Below are positions 48,236 to 60,198 of a DNA stretch of 64,000 nucleotides, piece after piece. Below the pieces are notes generated by a model. That model saw nothing but the letters and a program-made list of their open reading frames with translations. It was not told the DNA's origin and searched no databases. The stretch is taken from NCBI GenBank assembly GCA_907163375.1, contig CAJQUW010014767.1, positions 120,215 to 184,214 of the forward strand, in the 5' to 3' direction. The position numbers were made by a program, and so were the translations under genes. Numbering within the stretch: the first letter of the stretch is position 1; the number at the start of each line of letters is the position of its first letter. This DNA is from Prostheceraeus crozeri (lineage: Eukaryota > Platyhelminthes > Polycladida > Euryleptidae).

Positions 48236-50339
48236 CTCTACCTACAACTACCAGCGTAATTTTGATTGAATACTGCCTCAAGCGTTGGTCATTAAGGTCA
48301 ACTTTTGGTCTTCATCAATGATTTGGTAAAAAATGAATGTCAATAGAAATGCCTTGTACACGTCTGGTGACTGACACTGCACTCACACATACTTTATACT
48401 TAGAAATGTATGAGAAGAAGTAAGGATAGATAGGCTGACAGATAGAGATAGATGGAGAGAGAGAGAGAGAGAGAGAGACGGACGCACGCACGCGCCATGA
48501 ATCAATCGTATGATAATGCATGCACTGGATCATAGCGTACACTACACACACACTATACATCTCTATTCAGTGGTTTACATTCGCTGTCGTACGATATTAC
48601 GAGTGATGCGTGTGCACGCTTGCTCAGTTTGAAGGCTGATTCGTAAACAGAACAACGCGCGCATCAACAACATTTCAAAGACCCAGAAGCAATGTCTTGT
48701 GATTGATTTAATTGTTGGTCCTTGGAGTATTCGCAGTTCAAATTTATCCAACGTAGGTGCTATAACAGCACTACTCATTTCACCGGCAATGAACCAGTAG
48801 AACTCGAGCTCTTCTAAACGTGTTTAGCCACAGTGGTAGTTGATGGTAAGTGCTCACTGCTCAGTATTGTCATGTTGAGTACTTTGTCGGCAGTAGGTTA
48901 GTCATTTGTTTAAATTGCGATTTCATCTCCGCATTGACGATTACCAGGGTGGATTTACTGTGAGTGTTTTGAAACTTGAAAGTTTGGAGTAATAACATGA
49001 CTTTAGTTGTCTTTGTTAGAAATCCTGTGCATTCGGTAATTGCTTTCATCGCATGAGTCATTTATTGAGATTATTTTGTGTTGATCGCTGCACTGTCAAT
49101 ATTTCAGTATTTTGTGACTAATGAGAAAAAGTCCGGTAGTAGCTTGCATCGTAAAAATCAGGGGAGTGTATCAAACGAATTGTATATTGAGACATGTCTA
49201 ATCAATATTCAGGATAGGTCAAGCCCACTATGCTGAGAAATGCGCTGGTATCTCTCAATTTTCAATGGCACGCAATTAAATTTGCAAATTGTCGCGATTC
49301 GCTGAAATGTGAAACTTTCGTGAAATGAGAATGCTCAGACTTTCGCACAGTTGGAAAACGTGCACTTTTATTCACATGCTAATCACAACTCGCCTATTCA
49401 ATGAATCGGACTTATCGCTTAATCTATTCTGGAAATTGAATTAATGAAAATCTCTTAAGGTGAATAAGGAGTTTCTTAATTCAAGTTTACCGTAATGAGA
49501 ATCATCACCCATCATGGAGCCTTAGTTCTTTTCAGCATTAGGCCTTCTTATATTTCATCTCACACTACCTTATGTGCGCTTAAGTTTTCAGATTTCGCCA
49601 AAGAACTTCACATCAGATTTTCTGTGATAGTGTTATGTTGTATAACGTCATGACTGCAATTAATGAAGGGTGACATCTCAAACAATTTAAAATGTGGAGT
49701 TGAATATGCTGAAAGACATGATAAATATTCAAGTGATTTCATGCCACTCGCAATACTTTGACTGGATGTAGGCCTATGTATTTGTCTTGTGTTTGTATGT
49801 GTTTGTAGATATGCTACAAACATTTCTCGTTTGTTCTCATAGACCAATCAATCATTTATCAAGGATTTTGAGAAGAATTGAAATATTGTAGCATGCCTGT
49901 GTACGCCCGCCTGAGGGCTCGTGACACTAATCTACTGAATGTATAAACGTCATAAACCTCATCGACAGCTGAGAGGTGCAACAAGAAATACAGGAGATAC
50001 AGCGAGGAGAATAACATGTCTTTTAAATAATTCATCAACTGAAATTATGAGAAGAGTTATAGCTACATGTATAATTTTTTCAATTTGAGCAACATGGAAG
50101 ATGTCGATATTTCTAGTTACAAATTATTACCTTTTAGTGCCCTTGAAAACATTGGTCAGCATGTTACATTTACGGATAATTTCAAAATAGTGGAAAGCTG
50201 ATATTTAAGCAATATTCAAGTGTTCAAGTTGTCATACCGACCAGAGTAATATGCTAAGCAAGCCAAAAGAACAAGCAATCATTTGAGTGTTGCTATAAAG
50301 ATATTATTTACACCCACTCTACTCTTTTCAACCCAGTAT
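48236..50339. other. no gene seen
   Basis: Apart from the GA microsatellite, no supportable exon or element is visible. A donor-like GATG|GTAAGTGC near 48843 follows a plausible 5'-leader-like stretch, but nothing ties it to a gene. Confidence 0.45.
48455..48478. repeat. (GA)12 microsatellite
   Basis: Twelve perfect GA units, preceded by GATAGAGATAGATG and followed by CGGACGCACGCACGCG. Confidence 0.95.
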
Positions 50340-51003
50340 CAACTGGGTAAGGACCAATGTGCATTCGCTGACTGACTTCCTTCGAACACCATCCCGATCA
50401 ATAGAGAGAGTTGTTGAGAGAAGTCGCTGACGATTTTTTCTATCCGGGATCTCCAGCAGATGCTCGTTCGAACCGGAAATCATTCGCCGCCTCGACCTAG
50501 CCCGTAGCGCCTTTGGCCGCCTTCTCGCGTCTGGCTTAACAGCAAGATGCGTTCGCATGCTAAAACCAGGATCTTGGGTATTTCTGTGCTTCTGGTTCTA
50601 TTATATGGCTGCAAAACTTGATACCTCTCCGTCAACGCGGCATCTCTTCTAGACGCCTTTGACTGCTCCTGTCTCCATCCAATCCACGCCATTCGCTGGT
50701 ACCATCGCGTGTCGAATGACTTTGTAACCCAGAGCTGACGTCTCAACACGCCTGACAGCTATCGTCCGTCGAAGGAGGCTTCGACCTCTCGGTCATGTTG
50801 CCCATCTTGATGCTGAAACCGCTTCGGCCCTTCCTGCAACTTCGGGATGGCGTCATCCTCCTGGTCGTCCCCGACTCTCCTGGATGGCCAAAGTCCAATA
50901 TACGCGACCGATTGCAGTCCTCAGCGAAGCCGCACAAGATCGCCCTACGCTTCGTGACCTCGTCGCCACGGTCACCTAAGTGGCCTTGCGACTGCAAGTA
51001 CAA
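50340..51003 (+). pseudogene. LINE reverse-transcriptase C-terminal fragment
   Basis: The plus strand carries the end of a non-LTR retrotransposon polyprotein in broken frames. SFEPEIIRRLDLARSAFGRL at about 50468-50525 matches the conserved start of this segment. LLVLLYGCKT and then LLDAFDCSCLHPIHAIRWY follow at about 50590-50705. After a frame change near 50765 comes IVRRRRLRPLGHVAHLD, then PPGRPRLSW and RPIAVLSEA, ending at a TAA at 50977-50979. In-frame stops lie after GCKT (TGA, ~50611) and after FVTQS (TGA). It is a 5'-truncated, decayed copy of an L2/CR1-like clade. It is noticeably more GC-rich than its surroundings. Confidence 0.85.
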
Positions 51004-51120
51004 GTACAACCGCATTCTACTCATGTGTTGGTGCAAGCTGTGGACTAACGTGGCAGTAGCATAGGCGCAAAAATAGGCTTTACAACATAAAACACTACTT
51101 GGATACAAATTGAAGCATTA

Positions 51121-51309
51121 AGGTCCATTCACACCAGACGCGGCGCGGAACATCCTCACGCGTCCAGAATTTTCGTTCAGACATTTAATAAAGCTATGGG
51201 TGAGGCTGTTCACAACGGACGCTGCGCAATCCCATAGGTTTATGAAGGTACTGAACGAAAATTCTGACGCGTGAGGACGCTCCGCGCCTCATCTGGTGTG
51301 AATGGACCT
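51121..51309. mobile_element. 189-bp Harbinger-like MITE
   Basis: It is a near-complete hairpin. The left arm begins AGGTCCATTCACACCAGACG, and the right arm read backwards begins AGGTCCATTCACACCAGATG. The arms are ~80 bp and pair well through CCTCACGCGTC and AATTTTCGTTCAG. A ~30-bp centre remains. Flanking bases are TTA and GAT, so the expected 3-bp duplication is not clean. It shares both ends with the larger element at 36729-38864 and its left half with 27428. Confidence 0.88.
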
Positions 51310-52722
51310 GATTGAGTAAATGATAGGTTGCAGGTGATTGCTTTAGGATTGCTTCAGGATCTTTAATCCAGAATTCAAAGTTCTTAATCGTTGAGAAAGC
51401 TTAAATACTGAAGAAATTGTTTTACCTGATTTAAAAATACATTTTAATATAAGAACAGAGTGAAAGGTAAACTAGAATAACTCGCTTTTTGATGTTGCTT
51501 TTGAAGACATCCTTTCTTGAAGTGACTGCAACGCTTTCTCAGTTCAAAAAGGCTTCACAGTAGTATACAGGGGCGCAGTCAAATTGAGGCAATGGGGTCC
51601 CGGTACCCCTCCGAAAATTTCTGAGTTATTTAAACGAAGACAAATTATGCACGTTCCCTTATTGAAGACATAGACGTAGCCATCAAAGACGTAGCCAAGT
51701 GGTGGGGCTTCACGAAACTATAGTAATTTAGGCTGTCGTTTTCAATACCGATGGAAATCTCCAAGAAATTAAATCTAGAATTTAACGCCCGGATTTCTGG
51801 ACTGAACTTAGTACCATTATAAATGGAATTAAAAAAATTGGAAAGCTCTGTCACAAGCTTGAAAGCGTCTGTTAAGCAGCTCCAGAATAAAATCCTCAAT
51901 ATAACGTAAATATAACTTCTAGATGACATCGATTTTTTAAGATTGGATGAGCTTCAAGTCCATCGCACTTTCAAAAGCCTACGGGATTTATCACAAGATA
52001 GGAATGATTTTTTACTTGCAATCTGCTGGGTTTCAGACTGCGTTAAAGTCATCTATCCAACTTAAAATTATATGGTCCTGTTAATCCAAAAAGTTTTCTT
52101 TCTAGATGAATTTACCGTTAGAACTTTAATACATCAGAAGTAGCTGATAAAACATCAGTTTTCATTTGCATTTATGATGGATTTCTCTTCGATTGTAATC
52201 ACCACAAAAGGAGGCCTAGCCCTTATGTCATACTGCATAACAATGGGATTGTGTCCTTTGTGTCCAAGCCGCGTTTTCATGCTCACGTGACTTCTTTCAA
52301 CACCTCCCACTGAATGAAAATTTAGTACTGTTGTACTACCCCGCTGTGCGTCATGAAGGATGACGTAAACTGATACATAAACATATTGGGTTGATACAGG
52401 AAAAGACTTCAGACGCAAAGGCAATGTGATGTTTCGAAGTGGATTCACATTCCATCCCGAAAAGCGTTTCAACCTGTCCTGACGACATATTGACTTCCAA
52501 TCTGGGAGAAAAACGAAGTTGTCCATTCATTATAGCGCTGCATTCATTCATTCATGTTGCAGTCAGAGATTGCAGTGCTTAAATGTTATTCTCACCAGAG
52601 TGATTCATTCTGTTTTATCAATTAAACTACAATGTGTTTGCTGCATACGTTCGCACGCTTGTGTGTGTCTCATCTTTCCTAACTGTCAACGTAATAATGT
52701 ACGACCTGAATTGACTTTTTGC
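51310..52722. other. no clear gene; one orphan hAT-like end
   Basis: CAGGGGCGCAGTCAAATTG at 51568 resembles a hAT terminus of the same CAGGGGCG class as the element at 10252, but I found no partner end or 8-bp duplication. A 123-codon minus-strand frame (52155-52526) has no recognised domain and no evident gene context. Confidence 0.45.
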
Positions 52723-52735
52723 TGACGTCACGTGA
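52723..52735 (+). promoter_or_regulatory. composite CRE / E-box site
   Basis: TGACGTCA (52723-52730), the full palindromic CREB/ATF site, overlaps TCACGTGA (52728-52735), an E-box of the USF/MITF/TFE type. Together they read TGACGTCACGTGA. It lies about 90 bp before an ATG and a strong GTAAGG donor on the plus strand, so a promoter role is plausible. Function is inferred from the motif only. Confidence 0.5.
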
Positions 52736-52822
52736 CTTTTGACCGAGTGGCCTTCGTGATAGGGAAATCTCCCAAGAAATGCATTCATTCGTTTGACACG
52801 CCTCCATCCGAATACAGCTACA

Positions 52823-52848
52823 ATGGGCCAGATAGCGGCAGCTTTGAG
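52823..52848 (+). other. speculative alternative first coding exon for the ACK-like gene
   Basis: An ATG in strong context (ACAATGG) opens eight codons plus two bases before the donor GAG|GTAAGG at 52849. The phase matches the acceptor at 58857: AG plus A gives Arg and the frame continues into the ACK-like exon. A longer frame upstream that reads PPSEYSYNGPDSGSFE to the same donor ends in phase 0, so it could not join that exon in frame. Only phase, donor quality and the nearby CRE/E-box support this. Confidence 0.2.
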
Positions 52849-55800
52849 GTAAGGATCGGACTGATATGCAGGTTAGACGACAATGAGGCAAATTCTGAAT
52901 TAAAATCTAGTGTTGGCCTAATAAAATAGATTCAGAAAAGTGAAAATTCGTCTCGATGACTATGTCAATCCTGCATGCATGCCAGAGTCATTCAAATTGC
53001 TAATATACTTGATAGGAATTGAATCTATATCAAAGCAAAGAACAGTGACTAGTGGATTGTACTAGGGGTCAACAGATACAACTGCCTTAAAATATTTGCA
53101 AATTTATACAAAGATGCTAGGAAAAAATTGTTTTCATCTTTCAAAGTCACATTCCCCTATCAGTTTAAAAGTTTGACGATCAGACAGCACTGTCCAATGT
53201 TTTCGTGAATGTCTCTCATTGGCAACCTTAATTCTGTCAATGTAAGTTATTTTGACCATATTATCTCCGTCCACCGCCAACGGTAGTTCTGTATTTAACT
53301 GATTTAAATATCAGGTCTTTCCAGCACTTCTACTTTTGTTCCTACTTTTCCATCTCCGTTTCTTTGCCCTGTTCGGCCGAATGTTTTAACTATTCTTTCA
53401 TAGCTTATCTAGCGATTTGAGACTGCGTTTTCAAGACAGCTCTTATTCATCGTCGTAACAGTTGATTCTATCACCTCCATCACTAGGCACTCCACCGCTT
53501 AATCTTTATAAGACCGAAACGATTAGTTGATAGGTCAACTCAATTTAGTGGATACTTCGTTTTTTGCCCGCATAGCTCAAACTATCACACGATAAGATTA
53601 ATTTTTGTTGCATTTACCATCGAGTGAAGTGTTTAGAAAGAGTAAAAGAACGTCTATGACTGAGCCCATGCCAAACTACCCCAGAGGCCCAAGTTGATTA
53701 TTGCACGGATGGTGAATTTGTAGAAAATTGGACTTGAACGGACCTCTCCATTCTTTTCTGAGGTAGCAGAAGCAGGGTGCCAAAAATGAGCTTTTGTGAA
53801 TTGATAGTGTAGATGAATCTGAAAATGTCAACAAAGGTGGACTGTTTTGACACTTCAGAGTAACTTTTCCAGCAACCAATGTCTGGAAAAACAAGATTGG
53901 CTTTCAGTTTTAACTCATTTTGTATGAGAAGTGAATTTTCTTGTTAAAGCTAAAAAGTATTTGAGGATTTCACTCATTTTTGCATTTATGTCAATATTAA
54001 TTTTGTCTATAATAGAATTTCTACCTTTTAAAAACGCAGTGGGGTGGTCTGGAATCCGGACGTTGTTTTTTCAAGAAACAGTGCTCATTATTGTGATCTG
54101 ACACCAGCGTCGAGTAGGGCCACATACGATAGAAAGCGCAACTTGATTTTTTTGTATAGCGTCGGCCCAAATCATCTACTATACACCCAAGACATCAGCT
54201 TCTCATCTCGCAATTATATTTTGTTTCTGTATTATGCAGATGGATATTGTCAACATCGAATCCTCTGCTCTCGCAATATTACCATGTCCTTCTGTCTGCT
54301 ATAAAGTATTTACGAAACTTAGCATTCTGTCATGTTTCAGTTTTTCATGTATTTTGAATTCAATGAAATCATATTTGGATTGAGTGATTAATTATGTGAT
54401 GATTAGAATGAACAAGCATTTGACTGCATCCTCGTCATTCGTTCGGAAAAGCAATTGAGTGGTGGAACTACAACGGTTCATCAATCGTGGGTGGCTGTTT
54501 TCACAATGAATCGTTGGAAGCATGCAATGAAGCAGTCTACTTTACTTCATTCGCTACACATTGCATATAGAAAGGATATTTTGATCCCGCTGCAAGTGTA
54601 AATACTAAAATGGTAAAAGACAATCTTTATTCAATCTTTCGTGTGTCATCACTAAAGATGATTTGATCAGGCAACTGAACTGAGCAGCTGTTTTACAATG
54701 CGTGCTTTAAGCATTTGTCAAAATGAAGACATGATTAACCACTCAAATTAAATGTATTGAATGAATATATTTTCATAGTCATGTTTTCATGATTCGGTGT
54801 ACTTCCTTCTTGGTATTAATGTGCGCACACATTTACGAACGGTTTATCATCATAACTGATTTACTCACTCTTCGTCCAGTATTTTCCTTTACACGTTTGT
54901 TATTTCTTTCATATAATTATATATTATTCGTGAAGTCTGTCTTGATTACACTTGATATAACTAAAAATATTTGGTTTATCTAGGTGTTTTCATTGATTCT
55001 GAATCAATTCAAGCCTAAAAATACTAATCTTATGTAAGTTTTTGATTCATCCGTTTGTTCTGTAGTTAAAAAGTGCCCAAAAGCTGTAAAAGTAAAGATT
55101 CAAAGTAATATGAACAAATACATTCGTATATGCCACTTATGAACGTGTATGAATATTTATTCTGGTTAATTGGGCATTGAAAAACACGAATCTGGGGCGA
55201 GCTTTTTTCAATTTCACCCACTGCTTGCTATTCACAGTGTGTATAGAATGTTTCAGCTCTATTTATCATGATAAAAAAAATCACTCTGACATTATGCATT
55301 TAATGAACCTGTGTAGTGCTTGATTCTGGTCAATTCGACCCTGAAAAACACAGTCTAAAATCAGTTCTCTTAAATTACGTTAATTTACATGCTCTTACAA
55401 TGTTGCAATTCCGGTTACAGCCCTAACAAAGGAAAAGTTCATTTTTCGTAATTGCATTTATTATTTCATTGTTGCAATTATTTTACCTCGTGACACTTTT
55501 TGTAGTTTGATTTTTCTAATTTTTCTACATACTTTGTATGAGCAGGCTCAAGATTCCTAATATTGACTCGCTATATTCAAATGAATCGCAATTACTAATG
55601 AGGTCTGCTACATGTCTCGGAAGTAAGCATTTCATCTTAGGGTTAACTATTAATGCAAAGCATGATGAATTGGTGAAATATTTTCATTTTGATTTTCATG
55701 CATATAATTCATCTTTAATGTTTTCTTCATATTCAAACCCTTGAATTGATATTTATTATATTTATAATGCTTGAAAATCTACTCAAATATTCGCAAAATC

Positions 55801-58800
55801 GAATAAAGTTCAAACACACGTAGTCGACTATAGGCCTATCAACAGTCACCGAGTCATTACATCTTAGTCTCTAATGAATAATATTAAAAATGATAATACC
55901 TTTTACTGTATGAACTTTGCCTGAATAATGAAAATCGCTATGTCGTGCTGTCAGTTATTTCAGAGACAGAAACATAACATACATAATGTAACTACTCTTA
56001 AATTACGAATATTTGAAGAAAATTACGATAATTATGAAGATAATCTTACAGTTCATAGCATTGTTTTGATGTAGATCTTTAGCTGATCAGTTGACAGATT
56101 TGGATCACCATGAATGTCAATTAGAATTGTGTCTACAATTTGACCCGCAGCTAAGAGTGAAAAGCGTGCGTCCAGATTTAAATCTCTGCTCGCAGTTTAG
56201 ACTCTTTAATTATTGAAAGATGAGCATCTACGATTTCATTTGCATCCGATTTTCTCAGGATGTTGGACATTAGATGTAAATAAATTATAAATTAGTAAAA
56301 CATTTTAATCAAAGTCGCAAGTGTTTTCAAAAAATATGTGAACAGAAAGTCAATATTCGAGAAAGTTTATAGCCTACATCAATGATTCTCCAACGGGGTA
56401 TCGCGAAGGACTCTGGAGGCTGACACAGGGTTGTGGCGCCGTTATGAAATGTATAGAGAATGTAGACATGAGAATTGATAGGTAAAATCCAACTCATTGT
56501 CTCATTTTTCAACATTTCTATAGAAGTTTTTTTACTAAAGCCAAGGAACTGCTTTGTGCTTTCACTGCATCGGAATCGCGAAAAATATAAAAAATTCCAG
56601 CAGTTGAACAACAAGACAATTTTTTCGGACGGTAGGGATAGGATTGGAGCTCAGATTCACTTTCACATTGAATGATCATGGGAAAAATATTCATCAAAAC
56701 TTAATTTCTCACTATTTCTGTGTATTCATTCGTAGTCTATGATCTACGATCATGACAGTCAGTCCTAGAAGATTTTACGCCCATTTCTTTAAGTGGTTAG
56801 TTGTCATTATCACTGACATCATTGTTACCCGCAAATTTAAATTGTTCAAGTACGTCAGCTTACTTGAGGTTCAAATCGCAACTTTCCTTTAAATGTTAAG
56901 AAGACATAGTTAGTTGAAATTCTAAGATGACCACGTGAGACACAGTGACTACACATAAAGCATCTACATGCATTCTTGTAGTAGTAGAATTATATTAGAT
57001 TATTATTCATAAGCATAAGTGCCAGCTAAAAATTTGGACCTCAATTAAGTTTGATCACAAAATGAGTAAGGAACTACAGTGCGAGTAGCCTTCAAGTAAA
57101 TACACCGTATATGTAGAGAGTGCGCAATAGAGTCAATAGTCATTTTAAAGTTAATAGTGGGAAGAATTCACTAATTAATTAAGACAGTGAAAAGTAATAG
57201 TAGGACAGCTATAACTTAGTTGCATTTCGCAGTTTAGCAAGTAACAGCGCCAAACTTTGTATAACAGCAAAGCAAATAGAACAAATTGTAAAGTATGAAA
57301 ATGAGATCACAATTATAAAGACGTCATATTTATGAAAACATAGCATGAAAAGCTAGGAAGGGTTGGAAATCCCATGGGAAATTCCACTATTTAACCACAA
57401 TTATAATGTCTCAAAATGGCTATGGAAATGCACGGGTTTCACGTCCCTGCAAATGCAATCACATTAACACAGTGAAGTGCTGGTATGTTAGAAGAGAGCA
57501 CTGGTGAAAATCACCTTCAGGCTGTTTCAGCAGTCTATCTGGTGAACTGTAAAGGGATAGTTAAGTTCATCTACAACTTCTCATCACTGCTGTTAGTCAC
57601 AACCCACTTCATCTAAGAATGTTGAAAGGTCTTCTCTCAATTGAAGACGGTGCTTAGAGAAGTTACTTACAGTCCTCTAAGAGTCACGATATTCGGTATC
57701 TTAACTAATGGCATAGCAATATACCGCAGGTGCTCCGTTTTACTTTGACAAATAGTAGCGATTTCGTTAAGCGATTTCGGGAGATGGTCCTTACAAATAC
57801 AAAAAGGCTTTGAGAAATGTGGAGCAATCACAGCACCACTGTTAAGATCCATACCGGAAGATATATCTCCAGCAGAAATTTCGCAACCATCACTTCTGGT
57901 CTCCGTCATCAGAATGATGATGTCGAAGTATTTTCTCTAGAGGATCACAGCTTAGATTTCCTGAAGAGATCCGCCTGGTGAGGTCGTCGTACAGGCTTTT
58001 ACACACTGGTGAAAGTTGAAAAGGCTGCTATTCAACCGATGCATTGAGATTTTCTATTTTCCCACTGATTAGTTCTTTTGAGCATTTGCAGCCTGTAAAC
58101 TCACCTATGTAGTAAACTGAGTAGCTCAAATAGTTCAAATTTGTGAAGTCTCTGCTGAACTGAACTCTTTTTGATTCACACTTGCTGTGAGGTCAAGACT
58201 CATTTTGAATTATTTGGGAAATATTTGCTTCGTCCTAACCAGCTCTTTTGTTGAGTTATATTCCACGATTAATGAATCCATCTCAATGTTTCGAATGTGC
58301 TGAATTTTTTACAGGGGCATATTATAAGTAGCTCAGCCTTTGGCCTATTTCCCATCCCCCGCCGTCGGTTTCTGTGTGCCTGAATGATAGTTGCGACCAG
58401 TTTGAAAATGGATATGTTGATCGAATTCACTAACTAAAATACCCTAATACTAACATTAATAACCTTGTTGAAAAATGAGTGGTTAGGCTGCAATGAGCAG
58501 CATCATACTAACCATGTAAAGAGTGTATATGGGGAAAACAATTGATTAATCATGCGGGCTACAATGAAGGGATCATTTATTGGAATTTGTCTTTCACTTT
58601 GCATTTTCATTCTCTTTAATTTGTTCAGATTTTAACATTGTCTTAAACCACCGGCAACGAAAAAGTGACATACTACATGGCTTGATGACATACATGGTCC
58701 ATCACTCAATTTTTTTTTCATGATAATGAGGCTCGCTAATGGACTTTGAGAGGTATTGCTGAATGAATGCAATGGCGAATTTTAAGCACATCTTCCCTAC

Positions 58801-58856
58801 GTAGAATAATTTTCAATTGATTAGATTTATTCATGCAATTTCACTTTACATTGCAG
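52849..58856. other. probable intron or intergenic DNA before the ACK-like exon
   Basis: I find no kinase, SH3 or CRIB exon, RNA gene or clear transposon in these 6 kb. A hAT-like word, CAATGATTCTCCAACGGGG, at 56381 has no partner end. Open frames are under 100 codons and unrecognised. The stretch ends with a pyrimidine-rich tract and the acceptor CATTGCAG at 58849-58856. Confidence 0.5.
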
Positions 58857-60198
58857 ACTTCGGATTGAATTACGTTTTCCGCACGCTGATCAAACTTGCA
58901 ACACGAGCGCAATGCAAGTCTCTCTCAATTCTGGAGATTCCGGAGCCTCGGACATGGCAGCAAGTCGCCAGTCAGTGCGTCTAATCGATTTCAATTGTGA
59001 ACTTCCTCCTCAAGTTGATCTCTCTATCTCTGGTGAGCCGAGTCCAGTTCACGGTTTGATGGACAGGCCATTCGGTCATGCAAGTCGTGAGCATCTTCCT
59101 CCTGCCCTTCTCGGAATGCCAAAAGATCCCTTTGAAATTCGCCATCTTCGTCCTCCAGTCCAATTTACTAGCAACAAAGGTAGTGGATCCACGACATTTC
59201 TGTCCACCCCAAGCCTTCCAATAGCTGTTTCCAGTGCTTCGTCCTCAGACCATGCTCTCACTCCGGACCTTTCATCGACTTCCACTGAATGTGGGCAACT
59301 CTCTCCAATGTCTATTCGACTATCCAGCAGTGCAGACAGCGCTTTAGACACACAGGCTGCTGCTGCAACACGTAGAGACGAAATAGACGCATGTGGCTGC
59401 TCCGATCATCCTCGATTGCCTCCACGCGTAGGAGGGCAACCTGACCGGCCTCGTATTTTGCCAATAGTGGAGAATGGTCAACGCACTAGCTATACTCACT
59501 ATTGGGTAATACCTCAACCTCCCGTCGCCGCTCATCGGCAATTACGTTCTCCTCCACCTGGCATTTCTTCAACTCGTGTTGATAGTGAAAATACAGGTTA
59601 TATAAACGTTCAACCTCCTTCTGTGACGCGATCAATTTCTATGCCTCCTAGGGCTCGTCCGAAAGAGCGCAGATATGTCAAACGGAGTAGCGGCGATACC
59701 GGCGAACCAGAATGTCCCACGGCTGCAACGAACCATGCCTTCGTCGACGAATCAGTTCCCGAAATTATGGCTGAGCTGACTGGTCTGCGCCCAACTTCAC
59801 CAAGTTGTATACATGACGGTGGAACTTCTTTGAAATCTGAAGGTCGGCCTCCTATTGAGTCCAGGAATGCTATGATGATTCGTGTTCGCGAGGCTGTGCA
59901 CGGAGTGACAGACGAAGAGGCTTTCATGATTCTACAGACCAATCGATGGGATGTGGAACGTGCTATCCGCATTCTTAAGGTGGAACAGTTATTTCGTCTG
60001 GGAGTAACACCTGTCAAGACAACTTGCATTAAATTTCTAGACGCTGAAGGCGGAGATCTAGAGCGAGCTAGTGCTCGTCTACTTAAAGCTTTTAGTGTTG
60101 ACATGCCCTCCTCACATCCCACACCTCATATTGATCACAGCGATGTCGGCTCTGAGATGGAAACTCTTCCGACTCGTCGTGTTTACCATCCTCGATGA
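58857..60198 (+). CDS. TNK2: ACK/TNK2-family tyrosine kinase, terminal coding exon
   Basis: ACK kinases are Cdc42-regulated non-receptor tyrosine kinases acting in receptor endocytosis and signalling. This exon begins after the acceptor TTTACATTGCAG; the frame is open from its second base, and the first in-frame ATG is at 58912. Numbering from that Met (428 residues): a DPF motif of the AP-2-binding type at 72-74; a proline-rich, low-complexity region; THYWVIPQPP at 195-204, matching the HYYLLPERP block of vertebrate TNK2; YINV at 230-233, a Grb2-SH2-type motif; and a C-terminal UBA-like domain at about 323-395 with VREAVHGVTDEEAF, RAIRILKVEQLFRLG and DLERASARLL. The VHGVT...KVEQLF...G run is diagnostic of ACK. 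Kinase, SH3 and CRIB exons are not seen here and must lie upstream or be absent. The start is an acceptor, not a Met. Confidence 0.88.

Noticed and set aside
50328-51108. Minus-strand frames of 76-121 codons, arginine-rich
   Set aside because: The plus strand of the same region shows clear LINE C-terminal motifs; these frames are shadows favoured by its GC content.
52155-52526. 123-codon minus-strand frame
   Set aside because: No recognised motif and no exon context; its length alone is not convincing in a 64-kb window.
52732-52929. 65-codon plus-strand frame after the CRE/E-box as a stand-alone gene
   Set aside because: It begins at GTG rather than ATG and reads through a strong GTAAGG donor. 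Its frame ends in phase 0 at the donor, so it cannot join the ACK exon in frame.
56381-56400. hAT-like end CAATGATTCTCCAACGGGG
   Set aside because: No partner terminus or 8-bp duplication was found in the surrounding kilobases.
58305-58330. CAGGGGCATATTATAAG as a possible hAT end
   Set aside because: Only the first seven bases fit, and no mate or duplication was found.
59610-60122. 170-codon minus-strand frame under the ACK-like exon
   Set aside because: It is antisense to a well-supported coding exon with ACK-specific motifs and has no motif of its own.
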